Shown: positions 6,196 through 13,966 of the stretch, one piece after another
Layout: every line of letters begins with the position of its first letter
How positions within the stretch are numbered: the first letter of the stretch is position 1
Assembly (NCBI GenBank): GCA_035277525.1
Contig: DATEKH010000042.1
Coordinates: forward strand, 1-19,490
Direction of reading: 5' to 3'
DNA length: 19,490 nucleotides
From: CAIKMD01 sp035277525
Lineage (GTDB): Bacteria > Pseudomonadota > Alphaproteobacteria > ATCC43930 > CGMCC-115725
Program-made: the position numbers and the translations under genes
Notes under the pieces: generated by a model
What the model was told of the DNA's origin: nothing
Databases searched by the model: none
What the model saw: only the letters and a program-made list of their open reading frames with translations

Positions 6196-8082
6196 ATGCT
6201 GACGCTCTCCGGGCTCACCTATCGCATCGCCGGCCGCACGCTGCTCGATGAGGCCTCGGTGCAAATTCCCGATGGATGGAAGGTCGGTCTGGTCGGGCGC
6301 AACGGCACCGGTAAATCGACCTTGCTCGATTTGATCCGCGGCGTGCTTCACGCCGACGCTGGCGAGATCGCCTGTCCCAAGGGAACGCGCATCGGCTTCG
6401 TCGCGCAGGAAGCGCCGGGCGGCGCCACGACCCCGCTCGAGGCCGTGCTCGCGGCGGATGAGGAGCGCCTCGCCCTGCTGCGCGAAGCGGAGAGCGGGCC
6501 CCATCCGGCCCGCGTGGTGGAGATCGAGGAACGCCTTGCCGCGATCGAAGCTCATGCGGCACCGGCGCGCGCGGCGACAATCCTGGCGGGGCTTGGCTTC
6601 GATCACGCGGCACAGCAGCAGCCGATGACGAGCTTTTCGGGCGGCTGGCGCATGCGCGTGGCGCTTGCCGCCGTACTCTTCGCCGAGCCCGATCTGCTGC
6701 TGCTCGACGAGCCCACCAATCATCTCGACCTCGAAGCCTCGCTCTGGCTCGCGGATTTTTTGAAGCGCTATCGCAAAACAGTGCTGCTCGTGAGCCATGA
6801 CCGGCAGTTCCTCGACGATGTCGTCGATCACATCGTTCATCTCGCCGATTTGAAGCTCACCCTTTATAGCGGCGACTACGAATCCTACCTGCGCCAGCGC
6901 CGCGAGAGCCTCGCGCAGCGTCAAGCGCTGGCGCGGCGCCAGGAGAGCGAGCGCAAGCGGCTTCAGGCCTTCATCGACCGCTTTCGCGCCAAGGCAAGCA
7001 AGGCGCGCCAAGCGCAAAGCCGCGTCAAGGCGCTGGCGCGGCTCGAACCGATCGAGATCGCGGGCGACGAAGCGCCGATCCGCTTCCATTTTCCCGAGCC
7101 CCAGGAATTGGCGCCCCCGCTCGTGACGCTCGATCGCGTCGCGGTCGGCTACGAGCCGGGCAAGCCTGTGCTGCGCGGGCTCGATCTGCGGCTCGACCCG
7201 GACGATCGCATCGCGCTTTTGGGCGCCAATGGCAATGGCAAGACGACCTTCGCGCGGCTTTTGGCAGGAAGGCTCGCGCCGTTTTCGGGCGAGATCCGGC
7301 GCGCGCCGCGGCTGCGCGCAGGCTATTTCGCCCAGCATCAGATCGACGAGCTGGACCCCGAGGCGACGCCGTTCGATCACCTTGCGCGCCTCATGCCCAA
7401 GGCGACGCCCGAGGCGCTGCGCGCGCGGCTGGCGCGCTTCGGCTTCGACGCCGACAAGGTTTTCGTCAGAGCGCGCGATCTCTCGGGCGGCGAGAAGGCG
7501 CGGCTCACTTTCGCTCTTATCACCGTCGATGCGCCGCCCCTGCTCATCCTCGACGAGCCCACCAACCATCTCGATCTCGAGGCGCGCGGCGCGCTCATCG
7601 CGGCGATCAACGACTTTGCTGGCGCGGTCGTGCTCATCAGCCACGATTGGCATCTGCTCTCGCTCGCCGCCGATCGGCTCTGGCTCGTCGCGGGAGGTAC
7701 GGTCAAACCCTATGACGGCGATCTCGAGGATTACCGGCGCCTCGTGCTTGCGCCGAAAGCCGCGCCCACGGCAGCACCGAAGGGCGCCGCTCCCAATGGC
7801 CGCCGCGAGTTGCGCCGAGCCGCCGCGTCGCAGCGCCGCGCGCTCGAGCCTTTGCGGCGCAGCCTTCAGGCCGCGGAGAAGACGCTGAGCGAGCTGGGGG
7901 CCCGCAAGGCCGCGCTCGATCATCGCTTGGCCGACCCCGGCACCTATCGCGCTGAAGGCAGCGAGCTCGGTGCACTGATGCGCGAGCAAGCGTCCCTCGC
8001 CGCTGCGCTTGAAGATGCCGAGGCGCGCTGGCTCGAGGCCGCGCAGGCGATCGAAGCCGCCGAGCAACGCGCCGAGGATTGA
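6196..8082 (+). CDS. ABC-F family ATPase, YheS-type
   Basis: This 628-aa soluble protein has two ABC ATPase domains and no membrane segment. Domain 1 has Walker A GRNGTGKST (34-42), signature FSGGWRMR (147-154) and Walker B LLLLDEPTNHLD with E172. Domain 2 has GANGNGKTT (343-351), LSGGEKARL (S430) and LLILDEPTNHLD with E454. The linker contains IDRFRAKASKARQAQSRVK, the P-site-tRNA interaction region. A charged coiled coil of about 80 residues ends the protein. Length and motifs closely match E. coli YheS (637 aa). ABC-F proteins bind the ribosomal E site and rescue or regulate translation; some protect against antibiotics, but nothing here shows resistance. AGGAG lies 7 nt before the ATG. It diverges from the GST gene and is followed by a hairpin with a T run. 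Confidence 0.95.
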   Translation: MLTLSGLTYRIAGRTLLDEASVQIPDGWKVGLVGRNGTGKSTLLDLIRGVLHADAGEIACPKGTRIGFVAQEAPGGATTPLEAVLAADEERLALLREAESGPHPARVVEIEERLAAIEAHAAPARAATILAGLGFDHAAQQQPMTSFSGGWRMRVALAAVLFAEPDLLLLDEPTNHLDLEASLWLADFLKRYRKTVLLVSHDRQFLDDVVDHIVHLADLKLTLYSGDYESYLRQRRESLAQRQALARRQESERKRLQAFIDRFRAKASKARQAQSRVKALARLEPIEIAGDEAPIRFHFPEPQELAPPLVTLDRVAVGYEPGKPVLRGLDLRLDPDDRIALLGANGNGKTTFARLLAGRLAPFSGEIRRAPRLRAGYFAQHQIDELDPEATPFDHLARLMPKATPEALRARLARFGFDADKVFVRARDLSGGEKARLTFALITVDAPPLLILDEPTNHLDLEARGALIAAINDFAGAVVLISHDWHLLSLAADRLWLVAGGTVKPYDGDLEDYRRLVLAPKAAPTAAPKGAAPNGRRELRRAAASQRRALEPLRRSLQAAEKTLSELGARKAALDHRLADPGTYRAEGSELGALMREQASLAAALEDAEARWLEAAQAIEAAEQRAED

Positions 8083-8114
8083 CGCGCCATCCGGCTCCCG
8101 CGCAACACAACGCC

Positions 8115-8138
8115 GCGCGGCTCGAGCGCGCATTTTTT
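8115..8138 (+). terminator. Possible rho-independent terminator after the ABC-F gene
   Basis: GCGCG (8115-8119) pairs with CGCGC (8127-8131) across a 7-nt loop, followed by A and six T (8133-8138), about 30 bp past the ABC-F stop. The stem is only 5 bp but all GC. The rest of 8139-8366 shows no gene I can support; it is AT-richer from about 8220. Confidence 0.45.
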
Positions 8139-8366
8139 CGCCGCGGGCAACACCGCTCGCGCTGGCTCGTGCATCATCAGCACCCGAAAATCCGCGGCGA
8201 TTCGCCTCAACGCCGCGCGTTAAGCATGACGATCCGACATGGTTAGCAAATTCTCATTGCGGCAAACCGAGCTGCTCCGCGTTGGCCGCGAATTTCGACA
8301 TTATTTGTCCTTTAACGCGACACGGGTTGAATGAAGCGACGACAGATCAAATGAGTTTTTGTGGCG

Positions 8367-9008
8367 ATGGCGCCGTCCATGAGCGAACCGACGCACGCAC
8401 TGACCGACTGGAATCTCGAAGCTGCGACGACCTTGTCGTTGCGCCGCGAGCCGGCTTGCTTCGCCTTTCTCTGCGGCCGCGCCGACGCGGCGCCGCAACC
8501 GATCGATTCGATCAATCTCGATCTTGCCTCCATCGACTATTTCGAAGGTCATGCATCGCTCTGGACGACGCTCGAGATTCGCTCAGGCGCCAGCAACGAG
8601 CGGCCGATGGCGGTGCTGGGGTTTGATGAGGCGTTCCTGCGCCCCTTCTCGCGCGCGCTGATCGAAGCGGCATCGAGCCGCACGCCCTATCGCATGACGA
8701 TCCGGCCCGATCCGATCAATGCCAAGCGCCTGCGCGTGGTCGAATACATCACCGGGCCGGGCCTGCCGCTCGTCGAGCTCGTGCTGACGCCGCAGGAAAG
8801 CACGATCATGATTTCCGGGCGCGCTAACGCGCATGACGAGGAATCGCTCTTCCAGCTGCCGCGGACCGATTCCTTCCTGCGCGCCTTCATCAAGATGACC
8901 TGCCAGGCCGACCAGGCGCTGCGCGACACCTTGTCGGAGAGCGAGAAGATCGCGCGCCGGCGCGCGGCAACGCAGGCTCAGAGCAAGAGCGGCTCCGCCC
9001 CGGCGTAG
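8367..9008 (+). CDS. Hypothetical protein of unrecognised family
   Basis: This predicted 213-aa soluble protein belongs to no family I recognise. It has no signal peptide, membrane span or cysteine metal motif. The middle reads as alternating strands (RPMAVLGFDEAF, YRMTIRPDPI, RLRVVEYITG, LVELVLTPQESTIMISG), suggesting a mainly beta N-terminal domain. A helical C-terminal part follows (DSFLRAFIKMTCQADQAL) with a basic Arg/Ala/Gln/Ser tail. Codon third positions are strongly GC, as in neighbouring genes, supporting real coding. The start is uncertain: GTG 8361, ATG 8367 and ATG 8379 all lack a clear Shine-Dalgarno. Its last 31 bp overlap the end of the convergent DUF488 gene. Confidence 0.65.
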   Translation: MAPSMSEPTHALTDWNLEAATTLSLRREPACFAFLCGRADAAPQPIDSINLDLASIDYFEGHASLWTTLEIRSGASNERPMAVLGFDEAFLRPFSRALIEAASSRTPYRMTIRPDPINAKRLRVVEYITGPGLPLVELVLTPQESTIMISGRANAHDEESLFQLPRTDSFLRAFIKMTCQADQALRDTLSESEKIARRRAATQAQSKSGSAPA

Positions 9009-9529
9009 CGAATGGTGCCGTCCGGACGCGGCTCCGCCCCTTCGGTGAGCTTCGCCGGCTCGCGCTTCTCGGCATCGAAGATATGCACGACCGAAAACCC
9101 GGCGGCGATCAGATAATCGGTGACGATGCGGCGATGGCAGCGCCACCACACCGCCTCGGCGCAAAGGATCGCGGTCGGACGCGAGGCGGCCAGCGCCTTG
9201 AGTTCATCGAAGGCGGCACGGAATTCGGCCGTTTCGGCATAGTCGGCGAAGTTGCGAAACGCCGGCTCGCGCCATAGCAGGTTTTCCGACCGTTTGCCGT
9301 CGCTGCGCGCCGCGCGCCGGCCGCCCAATCCCGGAAAATGGCGATAGGCGATGCCGGCTTCCGCCAAAGCGGGCGCGAGGTTCTCGCTGTTGAATTGCGG
9401 ATTCCGGCGCGAGCGCGGAAAGCGGCGGATATCAACCACGGCTGTAACGCCGGCGACTTTAAGGGCGGCAATCAGATCTTCGCTGCTGCGGGTCGAATGG
9501 CCGATCGTATAGGCGATCATCTGCGGCAA
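8978..9529 (-). CDS. DUF488 family protein
   Basis: This 183-aa cytoplasmic protein has the hallmarks of DUF488: the N-terminal IAYTIGHSTRSSEDLI, then VVDIRRFPRSRRNPQFN (about residues 31-47), and the C-terminal CAEAVWWRCHRRIVTDYL. The conserved Arg, Cys and His residues suggest a nucleic-acid or phosphate-binding enzyme, but the family function is not established. The TTG at 9529 has AGGGG 5 nt upstream. The ATG at 9520, three codons in, lacks a properly spaced site and is the alternative start. It diverges from the LLM oxidoreductase, and its 3' end overlaps the preceding hypothetical gene by 31 bp on the opposite strand. Confidence 0.9.
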   Translation of the reverse strand: MPQMIAYTIGHSTRSSEDLIAALKVAGVTAVVDIRRFPRSRRNPQFNSENLAPALAEAGIAYRHFPGLGGRRAARSDGKRSENLLWREPAFRNFADYAETAEFRAAFDELKALAASRPTAILCAEAVWWRCHRRIVTDYLIAAGFSVVHIFDAEKREPAKLTEGAEPRPDGTIRYAGAEPLLL

Positions 9530-9597
9530 GCTTGCCCCTGGAATACCTTATCTTCCGATGTTAAATGGAGTCTCGGAAAAGGCTAGCGGAGAGATCG

Positions 9598-10653
9598 ATG
9601 GAATTCGGCATGCAGTTCTTCCCCGATGTGGGGCCGAACCAGAAATCGAGCGAGCAATATTTCGACGAATGCCTTAGGCTGATCGAGCTGTGCGACGAAG
9701 GTGGCTGGGGCCATGTCCGCACCGTCGAGCATTATTTCACGCAATATGGCGGCTATTCGCCCAATCCGCTGCTGTTCCTCACCGCCGCCGCCGCGCGCAC
9801 CAAGCGGGCCCGGCTCATCACCGGCGCGGTGCTGCCCGTGTTCAATCATCCCCTGAAGCTTGCGGGCGAGATCGGCATGCTCGATGCGATTTCGAACGGG
9901 CGGCTCGAAGTGGGCTTCGCGCGCGCCTTCCTGCCGCATGAATTCGCGCGCTTTGGCGTCTCGGTCAATGAAAGCCGCGCGCGTTTCACCGAAGGCATGG
10001 AGCAGGTGCGCCTCCTCCTCGAGCAGGAAAACGTCACCTGCGAAGGCCAGTTCCATTCCTTCCGCAACGTCACCTCGCTGCCGCGGCCGACGCAAAAGCC
10101 CCGCCCGCCCTTCTGGGTAGCGGCGATCTCGACACCGCAAAGCTTCATCGACACGGGCAAGGCTGGCCATTCCATCATGGCGATCCCGCTGGCCGGCGGC
10201 GCGATGAAGGAGCTGATCGGGCTTTACCGCAAGGCCTGGCGCGACGCCGGCCATCCCGGCAATGGGCGCGTCATGCTCGCCTTCCACCTCTTCTGCCACG
10301 AGAGCCGCGATGCCGCGTGGCGGATCGCGCGCGATCCCTTGAACGGCTATCTGCGTTCGCTGGTCGATGCTGCCTCCGATTGGGCGGGAATGCAGTCGAA
10401 GGACTACCCCGGCTATGACAAGATGATTGACGCGTTGAGCCGCGAGACCATCGAGAGCCAGGTGAAGAGCGGCAGTGCCTGGGTCGGCACGCCCGACGAT
10501 ATTTCCCAGCAGATCGAGGATTTCATCGAGCGCGTCGGCGGGTTCGAGAGCGCCTCGCTCCAACTCAACTTCAACACCTTGGCCTGCGACGAAGCCTTGC
10601 GCTCGGCGCGACTTTTTGCCGCGCGCGTGATGCCGCGCTTTGCAGCGGCGTAA
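9598..10653 (+). CDS. LLM-class flavin-dependent oxidoreductase (luciferase-like)
   Basis: This 351-aa TIM-barrel enzyme is of the bacterial luciferase-like monooxygenase superfamily. It starts MEFGMQFFPDVGP and shows GWGHVRTVEHYF, PNPLLFLTAAAARTKRARLITGA, VLPVFNHPLKLAGEIGMLD, and the SNGRLEVGFARAFLPHEFARF segment found in group members. A late GTPDDISQQIEDFIERVGG is the usual C-terminal flavin-side motif. Such enzymes use FMNH2 or F420 from a partner reductase to oxidise small molecules; the substrate is not predictable and no reductase gene is adjacent. I chose ATG 9598 with GGAGAG upstream, 11 codons into the open frame, because family homology begins there. It is monocistronic and divergent from DUF488, with a possible hairpin terminator after it. 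Confidence 0.92.
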   Translation: MEFGMQFFPDVGPNQKSSEQYFDECLRLIELCDEGGWGHVRTVEHYFTQYGGYSPNPLLFLTAAAARTKRARLITGAVLPVFNHPLKLAGEIGMLDAISNGRLEVGFARAFLPHEFARFGVSVNESRARFTEGMEQVRLLLEQENVTCEGQFHSFRNVTSLPRPTQKPRPPFWVAAISTPQSFIDTGKAGHSIMAIPLAGGAMKELIGLYRKAWRDAGHPGNGRVMLAFHLFCHESRDAAWRIARDPLNGYLRSLVDAASDWAGMQSKDYPGYDKMIDALSRETIESQVKSGSAWVGTPDDISQQIEDFIERVGGFESASLQLNFNTLACDEALRSARLFAARVMPRFAAA

Positions 10654-10665
10654 GATTGCTTATGT

Positions 10666-10705
10666 GAGCCGCTAAGAAATTGGTAGCCACAACGGCTCTA
10701 GTTTT
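10666..10705 (+). terminator. Weak candidate terminator after the LLM gene
   Basis: GAGCCG (10666-10671) pairs perfectly with CGGCTC (10693-10698), followed by TAGTTTT. The 21-nt loop is long, so this is a weak candidate; it begins 12 nt past the stop codon. Confidence 0.3.
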
Positions 10706-10740
10706 CGGCGCTCATCGCACCACTCGAAGGACAGGGACGG

Positions 10741-10917
10741 ATGGCCACTCACGGCTCATCGACTTCGCGGCGCCTGCCGCGCGAATTTCTCGATTTCGCA
10801 GAACTCGTCCGCATCCGCGGATCGGCCGATGAGGTCGACGCTTTCTACGGTGCATCGCTCGACGCGCTCAGCCCGGCGCTGCTCGTCGCTTTGACTGAAA
10901 GGCCGAGCGCAGCTTGA
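10741..10917 (+). CDS. Small hypothetical protein (58 aa)
   Basis: A 58-codon frame runs from ATG to TGA, with AAGGA and AGGGA stretches 5-15 nt upstream. The product is MATHGSSTSRR, then LPREFLDFAELVRIRGSAD, then a helical acidic stretch EVDAFYGASLDALSPALL, ending in TERPSAA. Amphipathic helices and mainly GC-ending third positions suggest a genuine small protein rather than a chance frame. I recognise no family. It stands alone between the LLM gene and the repeat at 10946, so context gives no function. Confidence 0.45.
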   Translation: MATHGSSTSRRLPREFLDFAELVRIRGSADEVDAFYGASLDALSPALLVALTERPSAA

Positions 10918-10945
10918 ACCGCGCCCCGATCGTCCAGAAATCGCC

Positions 10946-11044
10946 CCCTCACCCTATCCCTCTCCCATTTCATGGGAGAGGGGACGCAGCTTTGGCGCAG
11001 TGCGTTCCCTCTCCCGCCTTCGCGGGAGAGGGACAGGGTGAGGG
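10946..11044. repeat. Composite palindromic intergenic repeat (two hairpins in a larger inverted repeat)
   Basis: Outer arms CCCTCACCCTATCCC (10946-10960) and its near-perfect complement (11030-11044, 14 of 15) enclose two strong hairpins. One has an 11-bp stem CCCTCTCCCAT with a TTC loop (10958-10982). The other has a 12-bp stem TCCCTCTCCCGC with a CTTC loop (11006-11033). Structures of this kind are dispersed REP/RIME-like elements in many Alphaproteobacteria. It sits just upstream of the ABC transporter genes. There is no T run, so it is not a standard terminator. Confidence 0.85.
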
Positions 11045-11080
11045 CAACAGCTGAACCGGTCACGGCGTCGAACGCTGCCG

Positions 11081-11089
11081 TGCTATGCT
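11081..11089 (+). promoter_or_regulatory. Extended -10 element before the binding-protein gene
   Basis: TGCTATGCT matches an extended -10 (TGnTATnnT) and ends 9 nt before the ATG at 11099. No good -35 was found 17 bp upstream. If used, the transcript would have a leader of only a few bases, which fits the lack of a Shine-Dalgarno. Confidence 0.35.
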
Positions 11090-11098
11090 CGCGCGCGC

Positions 11099-12787
11099 AT
11101 GCGGCGGGGCTTGGCGTTTCTTCTCGGCATCGTGCTGGCGGCTTCGGGGGCCGCGAGCCCGGTCGGCGCCGCGCCGACGCGGGCGCCCGACGAGCTGGCG
11201 ATCGGCATCACGCAGTTCCCCTCGACCCTCAATCCTCTGATCGATCCGATGATGGCCAAGGCCTATGTGCTGGGCATGGCCCGCCGGCCGCTCACCACCT
11301 ATGACGCGCAATGGAAGCTCGTCTGCATGCTCTGCGTTACATTGCCGAGCTTTGAGAACGGGCTCGCCGAAAAAATCGACCTCGGCAACGGCAAGACCGG
11401 AGTCAAGATCACCTTTGAGCTCCAGCCCGATGCGCGCTGGGGCGACGGGGTGCAGGTCACGACCGAGGATGTGCGCTTCAGCTATGAGGTCGGGCGAAAC
11501 CCGCAAACCGGCGTCGCCGACACCGAGCTTTATCGCCGCATCGTCAAGCTCGAGGTGAAGGATTCAAAGACCTTCAGCTTGACGCTCGATCGCCTCACCT
11601 TCGATTACGCCGCCATGAACGATTTCGAGATCCTGCCGGCGCATCTCGAACGCCAGGCCTTCGCCGATCCAGCCCAATACCGCTTCCGTACGCGCTACGA
11701 TTCGGACCCGACCAACCCCGGCCTCTATATGGGCCCCTACCGCGTCACCGAGGTCTCGCCCGGCTCGCATATCGTGCTCGAGCCCAACCCCTATTGGTGG
11801 GGAAAGAAGCCCTATTTCCGCCGCGTCAGCGTCTGGACGGTCGAGAACACCGCCGCGCTCGAGGCCAATCTCGTCGCCGGCGGCATCGACATGGTCGCGG
11901 GCGAGCTGGGCTTTTCGCTCGACGAGGCGCTCGGCTTCGAGAAGCGCCACGCACGCGAGTTCACGACCATCTACAAGCCCGGGCTCGTCTTCGAGCATAT
12001 CGACTTGAACCTCGACAACCCGATTCTCGCCGACAAGCGCGTGCGCCAGGCTTTGCTTTACGGTATCGACCGCAGGGCGATCTCGGAGACGATCTTCGCC
12101 GGGCGCGACCCGGTCGCAAACAGCTTCGTCCCGCCGCTCGACCCCGCCTATTCGCCCGACGTGCCGCGCTATCCTTACGACCCGGCCAAGGCGCGGGCGC
12201 TTCTGGACGAGGCCGGCTGGCATCAAAGCGGCGACGTTGTCCGCCGCAATCAGGCGGGCGCACCCTTGGCGCTCGAACTCGCCACCACCTCCGGCAATCG
12301 TACACGCGAGATGATCGAGCAGGTGCTGCAAGCGCAATGGCGCAAGATCGGCATCGCGGTGCGCCTCAAGAATCAGCCGGCGCGCACCCTCCTCGGCGGC
12401 ACCGTCGATCACCGCAATTTCACCATGGCGATGTTCGCCTGGGTGTCGGCGCCGGAGAATGTTCCGCGCGGCGAGATTTATTCCGATCAGGTGCCGACCG
12501 CGGAAAACGGCTGGAGCGGCGAGAATTTCGACGATTTCCGCAATCCCGAGGCCGACCGGCTGGTCGATGCCATCGAGGTCGAGCTCGACCACGCCAAGCG
12601 GCAGGTCCTGTGGCAGAAGCTCCAGGCGCTCTATGCCGACGAGCTGCCGGCGCTGCCGCTCTATTTCCGTGCCGAGGCGTATGTGTTGCCGAGATGGCTC
12701 GAAGGCTTGACGCCGACGGGACACGAATATCCTTCGACCTTGTGGATCGAGAATTGGCATCGCGCGGCAGAGCGCGCAGGGCGATGA
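11099..12787 (+). CDS. ABC transporter substrate-binding protein, peptide/nickel type (SBP_bac_5)
   Basis: This 562-aa periplasmic binding protein has a Sec signal peptide (MRRGLAFLLGIVLAASGAAS, likely cut near GAA-PTRA). It shows the family's landmarks: LAIGITQFPSTLNPLID, PDARWGDGVQVTTEDVRFSY, GPYRVTEVSPGSHIVLEPN, NPYWWGKKPYF, and DKRVRQALLYGIDRRAI, then PYDPAKARALLDEAGW. These belong to the DppA/OppA cluster that binds peptides, nickel, heme or other solutes; the ligand cannot be deduced. Length (about 560) is typical. No Shine-Dalgarno is visible at the ATG. Two permease genes follow after a 225-bp gap containing repeats. No ATPase gene is present in the window. Confidence 0.93.
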   Translation: MRRGLAFLLGIVLAASGAASPVGAAPTRAPDELAIGITQFPSTLNPLIDPMMAKAYVLGMARRPLTTYDAQWKLVCMLCVTLPSFENGLAEKIDLGNGKTGVKITFELQPDARWGDGVQVTTEDVRFSYEVGRNPQTGVADTELYRRIVKLEVKDSKTFSLTLDRLTFDYAAMNDFEILPAHLERQAFADPAQYRFRTRYDSDPTNPGLYMGPYRVTEVSPGSHIVLEPNPYWWGKKPYFRRVSVWTVENTAALEANLVAGGIDMVAGELGFSLDEALGFEKRHAREFTTIYKPGLVFEHIDLNLDNPILADKRVRQALLYGIDRRAISETIFAGRDPVANSFVPPLDPAYSPDVPRYPYDPAKARALLDEAGWHQSGDVVRRNQAGAPLALELATTSGNRTREMIEQVLQAQWRKIGIAVRLKNQPARTLLGGTVDHRNFTMAMFAWVSAPENVPRGEIYSDQVPTAENGWSGENFDDFRNPEADRLVDAIEVELDHAKRQVLWQKLQALYADELPALPLYFRAEAYVLPRWLEGLTPTGHEYPSTLWIENWHRAAERAGR

Positions 12788-12860
12788 GCATTTTGGGAAT
12801 GCCCCCTCCCAAGCTTCCCTCAAGGGCAGGGCTAATGCATATCGCTGGAGAAACGGCGGT

Positions 12861-12955
12861 GCGTCCCTCGACTTCGCTCGGGATGAGGCGCTTTTCTTAA
12901 TGCTATCAACCATCTCTCCTCACCCTGAGCGGAGCGAAGCGCAGTCGAAGGGCGC
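12861..12955. repeat. Imperfect inverted repeat in the binding-protein/permease gap
   Basis: GCGTCCCTCGACTTCGCTCG followed by GGATGAGG (12861-12888) is inverted, with gaps, as CCTCACCCTGAGCGGAGCGA then AGCGCAGTCGAAGGGCGC (12918-12955). Both arms resemble the dispersed CCCTGAG...TCGAAGGG elements common in alphaproteobacterial genomes. A further C-rich fragment (12801-12832) may be a decayed repeat of another kind. The 225-bp gap holds no gene I can support. Confidence 0.65.
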
Positions 12956-13012
12956 TGGATGCTCTTGCAGCGCTCCTGTGCGATCACCCTGCCCACGGCG
13001 GACGAGCGCGAT

Positions 13013-13966
13013 ATGACCCGCTTCGTCCTCATCCGCCTCCTCCAAGCGGCGGCCGTGCTCGCGCTCATGTCCCTCGTCGTCTACACGCTGATCGGGCTGA
13101 TGCCGGGCGATCCGATCGATTTGATGATCTCATCGAACCCGCATCTGACCGCGGCCGACGCGGCGCGCCTCAAAGCGCTCTATGGCCTCGACCGGCCGCT
13201 GATCGAGCGCTACTTCGCCTGGGCTCAGGCCGCGCTCACGGGCGATTTCGGCTATTCGCGGCTTTACCTAAGACCCGCTCTCGAGGTGCTGCTGCCGCGG
13301 CTCGGCAACACCGCCGTGCTGATGAGTGCGAGCCTCCTCTGCGCCTATGGACTCGCTTTGCCCTTGGGCATTGCCGCCGCGAAGAAGCCCGGCTCGATCT
13401 TCGACGGCGCCGTCAATCTTCTCTGTTTTGCCGGCATCTCGGTGCCGTCCTTTTGGCTCGCGCTGATGCTGATCCTCATCTTTGCCGCAAGCCTCGGACT
13501 GCTGCCGGCCGGCGGCATTGCGACCATCGGCGATGGCGGCCTTGCCGACCGGCTGCGCCATCTCGTTTTGCCGGTCGCGACCCTTACCCTCGCGAGCATG
13601 GGCGCGCATCTGCGCTATGTGCGTGCCTCGATGATCGAAACCTTGCGCCAGGATTTCATTCGCACCGCCCGCGCCAAAGGCGCGAGCGAGACGCGCGTGC
13701 TTGCGGGTCACGCGCTCAGGAACGCGCTCGTGCCGGTCGTCACCGTGCTCGCCTTGAGCTTCGGCTCGCTGTTCTCGGGCGCGCTCGTGACCGAGACGAT
13801 GTTCGCCTATCCCGGCATGGGCAAGCTCATCTATGACGCCATCCTCGGCAATGATTTCAACCTGGCGCTCGCCGGGCTGTTGCTCGCGACCGCGATGGTG
13901 CTCTTCGCCAACATCGCCGCCGACATCGCCTATGCGGCGATCGATCCAAGGATTTCGCTGCGATGA
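13013..13966 (+). CDS. ABC transporter permease, DppB/OppB type
   Basis: This 317-aa inner-membrane protein begins MTRFVLIRLLQAAAVLALMS, the usual DppB-like opening: one N-terminal span, then a periplasmic region with MPGDPIDLMI and YGLDRPLIERYFAWAQAALTGDFGYS. Further spans follow. The cytoplasmic EAA loop that docks the ATPase is RTARAKGASETRVLAGHALRN, near residues 215-240. About six spans are evident. I chose ATG 13013; the frame is open back to 12959 but homology starts at MTRF. Only a weak GACGAG precedes it. Its TGA overlaps the next gene's ATG as ATGA (13963-13966), so the two permeases are translationally coupled. Confidence 0.92.
   Translation: MTRFVLIRLLQAAAVLALMSLVVYTLIGLMPGDPIDLMISSNPHLTAADAARLKALYGLDRPLIERYFAWAQAALTGDFGYSRLYLRPALEVLLPRLGNTAVLMSASLLCAYGLALPLGIAAAKKPGSIFDGAVNLLCFAGISVPSFWLALMLILIFAASLGLLPAGGIATIGDGGLADRLRHLVLPVATLTLASMGAHLRYVRASMIETLRQDFIRTARAKGASETRVLAGHALRNALVPVVTVLALSFGSLFSGALVTETMFAYPGMGKLIYDAILGNDFNLALAGLLLATAMVLFANIAADIAYAAIDPRISLR

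Noticed and set aside
5281..8133. A 950-codon open frame on the minus strand covering the GST gene and the whole ABC-F gene in antisense.
   Set aside because: Only the last 264 codons (GST) show a protein family and a ribosome site; the rest is low-complexity Arg/Ala/Glu/Gly sequence complementary to a clear ABC-F gene, a common effect in GC-rich DNA.
11564..12913. A 449-codon minus-strand frame opposite the binding-protein gene.
   Set aside because: It is antisense to a clear SBP_bac_5 gene and has no domain of its own.
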